A stretch of 64,000 bases of DNA from Pseudomonadota bacterium (GTDB lineage: Bacteria > Pseudomonadota > Gammaproteobacteria > Burkholderiales > Burkholderiaceae_F), in assembly GCA_023443095.1 (NCBI GenBank), contig JAEZVV010000165.1:15738-79737 (forward strand). The letters run 5' to 3'. This document shows positions 11,055-19,477 of the stretch, in pieces. Numbering within the stretch: the stretch's first letter is position 1; every line of letters starts with the position of its first letter. A program made the position numbers and the translations under genes. A model generated the notes under the pieces. It was not told where the DNA came from. It ran no database searches and saw nothing but the letters and a program-made list of their open reading frames with translations.

Positions 11055-11653
11055 GCGAGGCCGCCCCGAGCCGCAGCCTGATCCTCGAGTTCCGCGAGGA
11101 ACGCCGGGCCATGGCCGACGGGTACTCCTTCCTCGACGAAAAGTGCCTGCTGCTCGCGGGCGAGATCCTGCGCGAACTGGAACGCTTCGAGGCACTGCGA
11201 GAGCGTTTGCTGCTGGAGTCCGAAGCGGCAACCGCAGCGCTGGCAGCGGCAATCACTCAGCACGGCCTGGAAGAGCTCGAGTGTCACCCGCCGGCCGACC
11301 TGTCCGAGGTGAAGCTCGTCGCCAATGTCCGTATGCTCATGGGTGTGAAACTTTTGACCGCCACCTACTCCGCCGCCGCTCCGCTGCCAGCCGGGCTGAT
11401 CCGCTCGCGCCAGGTCGAGCTCTGCGCGACCGCCTTCCAGGCCGTGCTGGCGACCGCCGCCACCTTGGGCGCGGTTGCAGCCAACCTTGAACGACTGGCT
11501 GCCGAATATCGCCGCGCGATCCGCCGCGCCCGTGCCCTGCACGACGTCTTGCTGCCCGAACTCGACGGCAAGCTGGTCGAACTCGAGACCCGTCTCGAAG
11601 ACCTCGAACGCGAAGACGCGATCGCGATGCGGCTTGGAGCGCGCGCGGCATGA
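11051..11653 (+). CDS. ntpD: V-type ATPase subunit D (central shaft)
   Basis: A 200-residue protein dominated by two long helices, at the N-terminus (LDEKCLLLAGEILRELERFE) and the C-terminus (NLERLAAEYRRAIRRARALH), with a short globular middle. This is the shape of the rotating shaft subunit D. It follows B with an ATGA overlap and in turn overlaps the ratA-like gene by ATGA at 11650. It completes the set: head A/B, shaft D/F, C-like adaptor, peripheral E with G/H, membrane I/K. Confidence 0.88.
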
Positions 11654-12195
11654 GCCGGCAGGTCCACCGCAGCGCCTTGGTCGGAGTGCCGATCGACACC
11701 ATGTTCGAGACCATAGACCGGGTCGAGGACTATCCGCAGTTCCTGCCCTGGTGCGTGGCGACTTCGAACTTCGACCGTGGCGCCGACTTCGTTGCCGCCA
11801 CGGTCGAGGTGGGCTGGAAACACCTGCACTTCAAGGTTCGCACCCGCAATCCCAAGACCGCGCCGACCCGCATGGAGATCCACCTCGAAGATGGCAGTTT
11901 CCGCCACTTCCGCGGCCTGTGGGAACTCAAGCCCCTGGGCGAGCGCGGCTGCCGGGTCGACTTCTCGCTCGACTACGAACTCGCGCTGCCCGGCGCTGAG
12001 CGAGTAGCGGGAAGCATCATCGACCACGCGGCCGACCGCATGGTCGACGCTTTTCTCGAGCGCGCCGAATCGGCCCCCGCCCCGGTTCCTTCCGCCCCCC
12101 CGCCGTGCCATGATGCGGCTCCTCTGCCGCCTATCGGCGTAAACCCTGGCGCAGCAGAGGCCACGTCAACCCCGTCGACAAACGAGCGTTTTTAG
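11650..12195 (+). CDS. RatA/Coq10-like START-domain protein, second copy
   Basis: A 181-residue protein. The first ~140 residues have the RatA/COQ10 lipid-binding START fold: MFETIDRVEDYPQFLPWC aligns directly with the MFELVANVEQYPQFLPWC segment of the canonical ratA at 25462-25899. The last ~40 residues are low-complexity Pro/Ala/Ser. The start overlaps the stop of ATPase subunit D (ATGA), so it is translationally coupled to the ATPase operon. RatA proteins were described as ribosome-association inhibitors, and Coq10 homologues bind ubiquinone; which applies here is unknown. Stop TAG. Confidence 0.8.
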   Translation: MSRQVHRSALVGVPIDTMFETIDRVEDYPQFLPWCVATSNFDRGADFVAATVEVGWKHLHFKVRTRNPKTAPTRMEIHLEDGSFRHFRGLWELKPLGERGCRVDFSLDYELALPGAERVAGSIIDHAADRMVDAFLERAESAPAPVPSAPPPCHDAAPLPPIGVNPGAAEATSTPSTNERF

Positions 12196-12279
12196 TTGCA
12201 GGCCCGTCCTGCACACGCTTGCCAATGACGGGCCCCAACACGCGGGCGACTGCCCGTCCCCACACACAGGGAACTCAAA

Positions 12280-12561
12280 ATGCAAAAGATCGCCGCCATC
12301 GCCATTGCCATCGCCGCCCTTGGCTCGGCCTCCATCGCCAGCGCCCAGGAAGCGACCCAGAAGCCGGGTTGCAACACCTGCCACGCGCTCGACAAGAAGA
12401 AGATGGGCCCGTCCTACCAGGACATCGCCAAGAAGTTCAAGGGCCAGGCCGGTGCCGAAAAGGAGCTGATGACCAAGCTCACCACCGGCAAGGGCCACCC
12501 TGCCGTCAAGGCGCCCGCTCCCGAAGTGGAAGCCGCGCTCAAGTTCGTTCTGGCGCAATAA
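12280..12561 (+). CDS. Small class I c-type cytochrome, copy 1
   Basis: A 93-residue periplasmic monohaem cytochrome. There is a signal peptide (about 1-22, ending SIASAQ), a haem-binding CNTCH at residues 31-35 and a KKMGPSY motif right after it. No methionine lies in the C-terminal region where class I cytochromes usually supply the distal ligand; the conserved residue there is His73 in GKGHP. A GGGAA ribosome binding site precedes the ATG. It is a tandem paralogue of the next gene, with about two thirds of residues identical by eye. Probable role: soluble electron carrier; the partners are not visible here. Confidence 0.88.
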   Translation: MQKIAAIAIAIAALGSASIASAQEATQKPGCNTCHALDKKKMGPSYQDIAKKFKGQAGAEKELMTKLTTGKGHPAVKAPAPEVEAALKFVLAQ

Positions 12562-12674
12562 GTGTTTTTCGAGGGCTCGGACTGTCACCTCCGGTTGCAG
12601 TTCGAGCTCAGTGTTTGATCCAGGTCCGATCTTGGATGAGTTTTTACCCCGAGCCGCATTCGCGGACGGTCCCA

Positions 12675-12713
12675 GCCGGGAAGGCTGACGATAGACTCGC
12701 GACTCTTCCCGGC
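12675..12713. repeat. 9-bp perfect inverted repeat between the two cytochrome genes
   Basis: GCCGGGAAG at 12675-12683 and CTTCCCGGC at 12705-12713 are perfect inverted copies separated by 21 bases, ending 47 bp before the second cytochrome start. It could be an operator-like dyad or a loose RNA hairpin; there is no T run to make it a terminator. The rest of the 199-bp gap shows nothing else I can name. Confidence 0.4.
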
Positions 12714-12760
12714 CGTGCCGGTCGTGAAGTCAGCACACTGTTACTCCAACGGGAGACGAG

Positions 12761-13042
12761 ATGAAGAAGATCATTTTTGCGGCGGTTGCCACCGCCATGC
12801 TTGGTGCCACCGGCGCCGCTTTCGCTCAAGACGCCACCGCCAAGCTCGGCTGCAACACCTGCCACGCTCTGGACGCCAAGAAGATGGGCCCGTCGTACAA
12901 GACGATCGCCCAGAAGTTCAAGGGCAACGCTAACGCCGAGAAGGAACTCGTCGCCAAGCTGATGGCCGGCAAGGGCCACCCCGCCGCCAAGGGCGCGGAA
13001 GCCGACGTCGCCGCCGCGGTCAAGTGGGTCCTGGCGCAGTAA
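12761..13042 (+). CDS. Small class I c-type cytochrome, copy 2
   Basis: A 93-residue paralogue of the preceding cytochrome, of identical length. It has a signal peptide ending AAFAQ, CNTCH at 31-35, KKMGPSY at 40-46 and GKGHP at 70-74, ending VKWVLAQ. As in copy 1, the usual C-terminal ligand methionine is missing, while Met42 and His73 are shared by both copies. A GGGAG ribosome binding site lies before the ATG and a strong terminator 20 bp after the stop. The 199-bp gap between the copies suggests separate expression is possible. Confidence 0.88.
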   Translation: MKKIIFAAVATAMLGATGAAFAQDATAKLGCNTCHALDAKKMGPSYKTIAQKFKGNANAEKELVAKLMAGKGHPAAKGAEADVAAAVKWVLAQ

Positions 13043-13061
13043 TTCTCGCCTCGTCCACCCA

Positions 13062-13084
13062 AGCCGGCCTTGTGCCGGCTTTTT
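13062..13084 (+). terminator. Rho-independent terminator after the cytochrome pair
   Basis: AGCCGGC at 13062-13068, a five-base loop and GCCGGCT at 13074-13080 form a 7-bp GC-rich stem followed by TTTT. It ends transcription from the cytochrome genes, and possibly from the ATPase operon, before purT. Confidence 0.85.
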
Positions 13085-13115
13085 CATTTGAGCTGCACCT
13101 CTGCCAAGGAAAATC

Positions 13116-14336
13116 ATGCCTTCGCCTCTCTCCCGCCCGCTGCTGGGCACGCCCCTCTCCCCGGCCGCTGTCCGCGTACTTCTGCTCGGTTCCGGCGAAC
13201 TTGGTAAGGAAGTGGCGATTGCGCTGCAACGCCTGGGCTGCGAGGTGATCGCCGCCGACCGCTACGCCAACGCGCCGGCGCACCAGGTGGCGCACCGCTC
13301 GCATGTTCTGGCCATGACCGACGGCGCCGCCCTGCGGGCTCTGATCGAAACCGAGCGGCCACACATCGTCGTGCCCGAGATCGAAGCGATCGCCACCGAA
13401 ACCCTGGTGGAAATCGAGCAGGAAGGGCTGGCGCGGGTGGTTCCCACCGCACGCGCAGCTCAGCTCACCATGAACCGCGAGGGCATCCGGCGCCTCGCCG
13501 CCGAAGAACTGGGCCTGGCGACTTCGCCCTACCGTTTTGCGGACTCGCTCGCCGAAGTGCGCGCCGCCGTGGCCGCAGTGGGCCTGCCCTGCGTGATCAA
13601 GCCGGTGATGTCGTCCTCGGGCAAGGGCCAGAGCAAGATCGACTCCGAGGACCAGATCGAAGCCGCCTGGGCCTACGCCAACGCCGGCGGCCGGGTCGCC
13701 TTGGGGCGGGTGATCGTCGAAGGTTTCGTCGACTTCGATTACGAGATCACGCTTTTGACCGTGCGCGCGCTCGACGCCCAAGGCACGGTGCAGACGCAGT
13801 TCTGCGCGCCGATCGGCCACCTCCAGGTGGCGGGCGACTATGTCGAGAGCTGGCAGCCGCACCCCATGCCGGCCGCCGCCATCGCCCTGGCTCAGGACTA
13901 CGCGAGCCGGGTGACCACCGCGCTGGGCGGCCTGGGCTTGTTCGGCGTCGAACTTTTCGTCAAGGGCGACCAGGTCTGGTTCTCAGAAGTAAGCCCGCGT
14001 CCGCACGACACCGGCATGGTCACCATGATCACGCAGTGGGCCAACGAGTTCGAATTACACGCGCGCGCCCTGCTGGGCCTGCCCGTCGACACCAGCCTGC
14101 GCAACCCGGGCGCCAGCGCCGTCATCTACGGCGGAACCGATGCCGGCGCCATGACGTTTGAAGGTGTCGACAAGGCGCTGGCCATCCCCGGCACCGACCT
14201 GCGGCTCTTCGGCAAACCCGAATCCTTCGTCAAACGCCGCATGGGAGTTGCGCTGGCTCGCGCCGACGGCGTGGAAGACGCCCGCATCAAGGCCAAGACC
14301 GCCGCTGCGCTGGTGCAGCCCCGCGCTCACGTTTAG
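13116..14336 (+). CDS. purT: Formate-dependent phosphoribosylglycinamide formyltransferase PurT
   Basis: A 406-residue ATP-grasp enzyme that makes formyl-GAR from GAR, formate and ATP in purine synthesis, the folate-independent alternative to PurN. N-terminal VLLLGSGELGKEVAIALQR is the family signature; VPEIEAIATETLVEIE, VIKPVMSSSGKGQS and EVSPRPHDTGMVTMI are the nucleotide- and metal-binding stretches. AAGGAAAA precedes the ATG. Stop is TAG, followed by an 8-bp GC hairpin (14349-14368) without a T run. It stands alone between a terminator and the response regulator. Confidence 0.95.
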   Translation: MPSPLSRPLLGTPLSPAAVRVLLLGSGELGKEVAIALQRLGCEVIAADRYANAPAHQVAHRSHVLAMTDGAALRALIETERPHIVVPEIEAIATETLVEIEQEGLARVVPTARAAQLTMNREGIRRLAAEELGLATSPYRFADSLAEVRAAVAAVGLPCVIKPVMSSSGKGQSKIDSEDQIEAAWAYANAGGRVALGRVIVEGFVDFDYEITLLTVRALDAQGTVQTQFCAPIGHLQVAGDYVESWQPHPMPAAAIALAQDYASRVTTALGGLGLFGVELFVKGDQVWFSEVSPRPHDTGMVTMITQWANEFELHARALLGLPVDTSLRNPGASAVIYGGTDAGAMTFEGVDKALAIPGTDLRLFGKPESFVKRRMGVALARADGVEDARIKAKTAAALVQPRAHV

Positions 14337-14406
14337 CCGCGATCCGCGCGGGCGGGGAGTCCCGCCCGTAAGTTCTAGAATACTGTTTCACTCTGGATCG
14401 CCGCCC

Positions 14407-15066
14407 ATGAAGGTTCTGATCGTCGACGATCACTCGCTGATCACCACCGCCCTCACCGCCCTGGTCCTTGACCTTGATCCCGCGGCCGAGGTCCATACCG
14501 CCTCGAGCGCGGCCGCTGCCATCGAACTGGTCGAGCGCCACGGCGAAGACTGCGACTTGCTGTTGCTCGACCTCGCCCTGCCGGGCGTGGAAGACACCAG
14601 CCTGCTCGAACGTTTCGTCGAACGTTACCCCGAGCTCAAGATTCTGGTCCTGTCGGGCCTGCAGGACCAGCGCAGCGTGATGCGGGTGCTGCAGTTGGGC
14701 GCGGCGGGTTTCGTGCCCAAGAGCATGGATTCGGACGTGCTTGCCACCGCGATCCGCTTCGTTCTTGGCGGCGGGGTCTACATTCCCTCGAACCTGCTCG
14801 AGGAAGCCCAACGCTCGGGTCTGCTCGCCGCGCCAGCGCCGAGCGCGGCTTCGCTCGCCGGCCACGCGGTCGAGCTCACCGAACGCCAGCGAGAGGTTCT
14901 GTACCTGCTCGCGCGCGGTGCCCCGATCAAGCAGATCTGCCGCGAGCTTGGCCTCTCGGAAGGCACGGTCAAGACCCACGTGACCGCGATCTACCGCGCC
15001 TTCGGCGCCAGCAACCGCACCGAAGCCCTGCTCGCGGCGCGCCGCCACGGCTACGACGTCGCCTGA
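14407..15066 (+). CDS. LuxR/NarL-family response regulator
   Basis: A 219-residue two-domain regulator. The receiver domain (about 1-125) has the acidic pair Asp7/Asp8, phospho-acceptor Asp55 (in LLLLDLALPG) and Lys105 (GFVPKSMD). A LuxR-type helix-turn-helix follows (LTERQREVLYLLARG to GTVKTHVTAIYRAF, about 155-205). The frame is open from 14158 inside purT, but MKVLIVDDH at 14407 is the natural start. It is convergent with the hybrid kinase: the two coding ends overlap by 16 bp, so they probably form a two-component pair. The signal and target genes are not evident. Confidence 0.92.
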   Translation: MKVLIVDDHSLITTALTALVLDLDPAAEVHTASSAAAAIELVERHGEDCDLLLLDLALPGVEDTSLLERFVERYPELKILVLSGLQDQRSVMRVLQLGAAGFVPKSMDSDVLATAIRFVLGGGVYIPSNLLEEAQRSGLLAAPAPSAASLAGHAVELTERQREVLYLLARGAPIKQICRELGLSEGTVKTHVTAIYRAFGASNRTEALLAARRHGYDVA

Positions 15067-17000
15067 GCCTCGGCCGCCGGCGGCGGCTTGTCCAGTCCCA
15101 GCTGGACCACGATCGCGTTGTTGAGCACGACCGCGGTTGTGGGCTTTTGCAGAACGATGGGTTCTTCCACCCGGCTGCGGGCGATCGCCGCCGCCAGCGT
15201 CGGATTGAGCCGCAGGCGCTCACGCATGACCCGAGCGAACTCTGCCAGCACTTCGCCCGCCGGCACCGCGGTCAGGATGATCGCGGGAACCGGGGTTCCC
15301 AGGACTTCACGCACGCGGAAGACGGCTTCGATCCCGCTCGGCGAATGCGGGCCGAGGTTCTGGTCGGCCAGCACCACGTCGATCCCGTCCTGCATCGACA
15401 GGCCCTGCATTAACGCCGCGTTGTAGCCGTTGGCCGCCACTACCAGCGCGCCCCAGGAACGCAGCAGACGCGACAGGCTGTTGAGGATCTCGGCGTTATC
15501 TTCGATCAGAGCGATTCTCACGCCGTCGAGCGGCTGCAGCAGCCAGTTGGGCGCTTCGGGCGCGCTGCGCCCCAGCCGACGCGGACCTCGGCTGGCCGGC
15601 AGCTCGATCCGGAACACCGTCCCGCGACCCGGCCGCGACGATAGCGACAGCGGCAGCTGCAGCAGCCCGCAGATCCGTCGCACGATCGACAGGCCTAAGC
15701 CGAAACCGGCACCGCTGTTTTCCGCCTTCGAGCTCTCGCCGCGGTAGAACTCTTCGAAGATGCGTTCGACCTCACCCGGGGCGATGCCGCCACCGGTGTC
15801 CCAGACCTCGATTTGGACCGAGCCGCTTGGCCGCACCCGGGCCGCCAGCAGGACCCCGCCGCGCGCCGTGTAGCGGATCGCATTGGCGAGCAGGTTGCGC
15901 AGCACCCGCTGCAGCAGCAGGACGTCGGTCTGCAGGGCACGCGCCACCGGCCGCACCCGCAGCGACAGGCCGCGCGCGCCCGCGATCGGAGCGAACTCCT
16001 GCTCGAGCGTCTTGAACAATTCTTCGACCGAGACCTGTTCTATGCGTGGCTGGATCGCCCCCGAGTCGAGCCGCGAGATCTCGAGCAGCTCCTCGACCAG
16101 CTTGGAGAGCGAATCGACCGCCGACGACAGATTGCTCACCAGCGGCAAGGCGGCACGGTCGGCCCGTTTGCGCAGCAGGGACACATAGATGCCGATCGCC
16201 TGCAAGGGTTGGCGCAGGTCGTGACTGGCAGCCGCGAAGAACTGCGAACGCGATCGGGTTGCCGATTCGGCGCTGCGCCGCGCCTCCTCGGCGATGCGTT
16301 TTTCGGCAAGCAACTGTTCGACCAGCAGCTCGTTTTCATAGTCGTTTTTGACCGACTCCCGTACCGTCGCGCCAAAACGACGCCCAAAGAAGACCGTGAA
16401 ACCGAACACCACCAGTACCACACCGGCAGCGCTGACATAGGCCGGGTCCTGTTGCGCCGCCATACGTGCCACCAGGGGCAGCAAGGCCAAACTCATGAAA
16501 ACGTCGAAGGCGCGGCGCCAGCCTGCGTACAGCGGCAAGGAACCGAAGCTCACCCCCAGCACCAGGGCGACCACCAGCAGCTGTTGCAGCGGCGCGCCGG
16601 CGATGAAGAAGAAGTAGCCCGCCAGCCCCCACACCAGTCCGGCTCCCGCCGCCAAGGCCACCCAGCGCGCCACCCAGACGCGGATACGTTCGATCCGGTC
16701 AGGGTCGACCGTAAAAGCGCGAGCGGCCCGCAGGCGCAGCCAGGATTCGAGCGCCACCGCGCCCAGCCACGCCGCCAGCCATACGTTGGGGACGGCGCCC
16801 CACAAGACCACGGCCAGCAGCACGGCGCCGGCCAGAGTGCCCAGCAGGGACGCCGGCACCTGGCGGAAAACCGCCGTCAGCACGCCCGCCTGCACCGCCG
16901 CTTCGCGCTGGGCGCGCGACTCCATCGCCAGGCCGAAGCGGGTCAGGGGGCCGCTGGCTTCCGGGGTCTGAGGGGGGCGGCTGGTGCGTTCTTCGCTCAT
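15051..17000 (-). CDS. Hybrid sensor histidine kinase with C-terminal receiver domain
   Basis: A 649-residue membrane kinase. The N-terminus holds five or six hydrophobic helices (about 45-215) without a large periplasmic domain. A HisKA domain follows, with His260 in SHDLRQPLQA; the ATPase domain has DTGGGIAP and GFGLGLSIV. A C-terminal receiver carries EDNAEI, acceptor Asp546 (VVLADQNLG) and a late LQKP lysine motif. The start is ATG 17000 (MSEERTSRPPQ) with a GGGAG upstream. SHDLRQPLQA belongs to the kinase group often paired with LuxR regulators, matching the convergent neighbour at 14407-15066. Confidence 0.92.
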   Translation of the reverse strand: MSEERTSRPPQTPEASGPLTRFGLAMESRAQREAAVQAGVLTAVFRQVPASLLGTLAGAVLLAVVLWGAVPNVWLAAWLGAVALESWLRLRAARAFTVDPDRIERIRVWVARWVALAAGAGLVWGLAGYFFFIAGAPLQQLLVVALVLGVSFGSLPLYAGWRRAFDVFMSLALLPLVARMAAQQDPAYVSAAGVVLVVFGFTVFFGRRFGATVRESVKNDYENELLVEQLLAEKRIAEEARRSAESATRSRSQFFAAASHDLRQPLQAIGIYVSLLRKRADRAALPLVSNLSSAVDSLSKLVEELLEISRLDSGAIQPRIEQVSVEELFKTLEQEFAPIAGARGLSLRVRPVARALQTDVLLLQRVLRNLLANAIRYTARGGVLLAARVRPSGSVQIEVWDTGGGIAPGEVERIFEEFYRGESSKAENSGAGFGLGLSIVRRICGLLQLPLSLSSRPGRGTVFRIELPASRGPRRLGRSAPEAPNWLLQPLDGVRIALIEDNAEILNSLSRLLRSWGALVVAANGYNAALMQGLSMQDGIDVVLADQNLGPHSPSGIEAVFRVREVLGTPVPAIILTAVPAGEVLAEFARVMRERLRLNPTLAAAIARSRVEEPIVLQKPTTAVVLNNAIVVQLGLDKPPPAAEAQATS

Positions 17001-17243
17001 TGGAAGAGGCTCCCGCCGCCAAGGCAAACAGCTCTCATCGCGGGGTTCTGAAAACGGGAGTCGGCAGTCTAGCCGTCCGCGTCCCCCCGTCTGCCTGGGC
17101 TGCCACGTATGCGTCATGGCCGTCACGGGCAGGCGCGGGCTTGCCCGGATCGTTACACGCAGGCACGGTGCTCGGGCCTGTCATGGCAGCGTCAAACGCG
17201 GCGACCACGATCGCCGCTCCCGCTTCGAACCCGAGGAGGACTT

Positions 17244-18509
17244 GTGAACAGAACCCGCAGCTTTGTTGTTTCCCTGGCGGCCCTGGCCGCCAGCCTAGTG
17301 GGGGCGGTCCTGCCCGCCACCGCCGGTGAGCGTCCCGACGGCGCCCGCAGCGCCCTGCCCTTGGTGATCGGCCATCGCGGCACCGCCGGCCACCTGCCCG
17401 AACACACGCTAGAGAGTTATGCGCTGGCGATCGAACTCGGCGCCGACTACATCGAACCCGACCTAGTCGCGACCAAGGACGGGGTACTCGTCGCTCGCCA
17501 CGAGCCCAACCTGATCGCCACCACCGACGTTTCCCTGCGTCCCGAGTTCGCCAACCGCAAGCGCAAGGCGGTCGTCGACGGGGTCGAGGAGGAAGGCTGG
17601 TTCGCAAGCGACTTCACTCTGGCCGAGATCAAGACCCTGCGCGCGATCCAGTCCATGAGCGATCGCGACCCCGGTTTCAACGGCCGCTTCGCCATCCCCA
17701 CCTTGGCCGAGGTGCTGGCGCTCGCCAAACGAAAGTCGGACGAAGCCGGCCGGCGCATCGGCGTCTACCCCGAGACCAAACACCCGACCTACCACGCCAA
17801 GCTCGGCCTGCCGCTCGAAGACCGCCTGCTCGACGAACTCAGCCGCGCCGGCATGAACCATCGCGACGCGCCGGTCTTCATCCAGAGCTTCGAGGTCAGC
17901 AACCTGCAGTACCTGCGCAGCCGCACGCGGGTCAAGCTGGTGCAGCTGATCGACGGCGACGACGTCGACGCCAACGGCCAGGTCACGCTGGCGCCGCCCT
18001 TCGACAAGCCCTATGACTTCGCCGTCCGCGGCGATCCGCGCACCTACAAAGACATGCTCACCCCGGCCGGGCTCAGGCAGATCGCCGCTTACGCCGACGG
18101 CATCGGCCCCTGGAAGCCCTACCTGATCGGCGCCAAGTGTGTGAAGGACGCCAACGCCGACGGCAAGTGCGACGACATCAACGGCGACAGCGCCAGCAAT
18201 GACGCCGACCGCGTGTTGATCCCGCCCTCGAGCGTGGTGGCCGACGCCCACGCCGCCGGCCTGGTGGTTCACCCCTTCACCTTCCGCAACGAACAGCGCC
18301 GCCTGGCCTCCGACTTCAAGGGCAACCCGGTCGCCGAATATGTCCGCTTCTACGAGCTGGGCGTCGACGGCCTCTTCAGCGACTTCGCCGACACGGCGGT
18401 CGCCGCCCGCCACCTGTTTTTGCTCAAGCACTACCCGGCCTACGCCGCCTGCCTGAAAGACACCGTGCCATCCAAGCGCGGCCGCGAGTGCAAGGCTTTC
18501 GGCCTCTAA
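17244..18509 (+). CDS. glpQ: Secreted glycerophosphodiester phosphodiesterase (GlpQ-like)
   Basis: A 421-residue periplasmic GDPD that hydrolyses glycerophosphodiesters to glycerol-3-phosphate and alcohol. The signal peptide spans about 1-28. Catalytic motifs are GHRGTAGHLPEHTLESYALA, IEPDLVATKDGVLVARHEPN and EVYPETKHP-like VYPETKHPTYH. The start is GTG 17244 after GAGGAGGA. Near residue 302 there is an acidic insert DANADGKCDDINGD that looks like an EF-hand/dockerin calcium loop. Relatives need a divalent metal at the active site; whether this insert binds calcium is unknown. A perfect terminator follows. Confidence 0.92.
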   Translation: MNRTRSFVVSLAALAASLVGAVLPATAGERPDGARSALPLVIGHRGTAGHLPEHTLESYALAIELGADYIEPDLVATKDGVLVARHEPNLIATTDVSLRPEFANRKRKAVVDGVEEEGWFASDFTLAEIKTLRAIQSMSDRDPGFNGRFAIPTLAEVLALAKRKSDEAGRRIGVYPETKHPTYHAKLGLPLEDRLLDELSRAGMNHRDAPVFIQSFEVSNLQYLRSRTRVKLVQLIDGDDVDANGQVTLAPPFDKPYDFAVRGDPRTYKDMLTPAGLRQIAAYADGIGPWKPYLIGAKCVKDANADGKCDDINGDSASNDADRVLIPPSSVVADAHAAGLVVHPFTFRNEQRRLASDFKGNPVAEYVRFYELGVDGLFSDFADTAVAARHLFLLKHYPAYAACLKDTVPSKRGRECKAFGL

Positions 18510-18527
18510 ACACATGGACCTGGAATA

Positions 18528-18554
18528 GAAAAGGGGCGCTCTGCGCCCCTTTTC
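18528..18554. terminator. Bidirectional rho-independent terminator
   Basis: GAAAAGGGGCGC (18528-18539), loop TCT, then GCGCCCCTTTTC (18543-18554): a perfect 12-bp stem with A and T tracts on both sides. It serves both glpQ (+) and ldcA (-), which converge here. Confidence 0.92.
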
Positions 18555-18574
18555 TGTCCGTGCATAAAGTGGCT

Positions 18575-19477
18575 TCAGGCGAGGTTCGGATAACCCGAAA
18601 ACGAGAGCCGCGCCACACCAGCCTTGACGCCCAAGTGGGAATCGGCACCGACCGCAAGCATCGCCTTGCGCGGCACATGGCCGAAGGGCAGACCGGTGAC
18701 GATAGGCGTGGCGGTGGCGGCCATCACACGCGCCAGCACATCGGCAAAATCGAAGCCGTAGTCGCTCGGCATCACCGCCATCGGTTCGAAAGCGCCCAGC
18801 AGGATCGCTCGCTGGGAATCGAGCACGCCCGCCTGGTGCAGCTGCAGCAGGAGGCGCTCGACCTTGTAGGCCGGCTCGTTGACGTCTTCGAGAAAGAGGA
18901 TTCCGCCCTTGACCTGAGGGAAATACGGCGTGCCGAGCAAAGAGTTGAGCATCGCCAGGTTGCCGCCCCACAAGGTGCCGCGGGCCTCGAGCGGCGGCGC
19001 CTCGGTGGCGAACTCCAGCTCATGGACCGGGTTCTCGAGCGCGGCGAAGAACTGCTCGACCGTATATGCCTCGGGTTGTTCGCGCGCGAAGTCGACCGCC
19101 GACGGCCCCTGGAAACTGATTCCGCCCGCCTGCGCCAGATAGGCAAGGTTGAAGGCGGTGAAATCGCTGTAGCCGACCAGGATGGGGGCGCGCTCGGCGA
19201 TCGCCCGGTAATCGAAACGGTCGAGCAGGCGCGTCAGACCGTAGCCGCCGCGCGCGCTCAAGACGAGATCGATCCGCGGGTCGGTGGCAAAGCTCTGCAG
19301 TTCGCTCGCCCGCAGCTCGTCCGGCCCGGCAAAGCGGGTGTCGTGTCCGAACACGGACTCGCCCGCCATCACCTGCCAGCCGCGCCGGGTGAAAAAACTC
19401 GCCGCGCGGTCCGCCTCGGCTTCACTCGGCAGCCGGCCCGAGGGCGCCACGAGGCCTAAGCGCCTAGTTGTCTTCAT
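18575..19477 (-). CDS. ldcA: Muramoyltetrapeptide LD-carboxypeptidase (S66)
   Basis: A 300-residue cytoplasmic peptidase of the S66 family that trims the terminal D-alanine from recycled murein tetrapeptides. Motifs are the nucleophile serine in GYSDFT, the glutamate in FLEDVNEPAYKVERLL and the histidine in GLPFGHVP; ARGGYGLTRLLD is also typical. The ATG at 19477 is seven bases after GGAG; a GTG at 19480 is the alternative. Its start overlaps the end of the tadA fusion by 14 bp, so the two are probably one transcript. Confidence 0.93.
   Translation of the reverse strand: MKTTRRLGLVAPSGRLPSEAEADRAASFFTRRGWQVMAGESVFGHDTRFAGPDELRASELQSFATDPRIDLVLSARGGYGLTRLLDRFDYRAIAERAPILVGYSDFTAFNLAYLAQAGGISFQGPSAVDFAREQPEAYTVEQFFAALENPVHELEFATEAPPLEARGTLWGGNLAMLNSLLGTPYFPQVKGGILFLEDVNEPAYKVERLLLQLHQAGVLDSQRAILLGAFEPMAVMPSDYGFDFADVLARVMAATATPIVTGLPFGHVPRKAMLAVGADSHLGVKAGVARLSFSGYPNLA

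Noticed and set aside
14349..14368. Terminator after purT
   Set aside because: The 8-bp GC stem is real but no T tract follows (TAAGTTC), so I did not call it a terminator.
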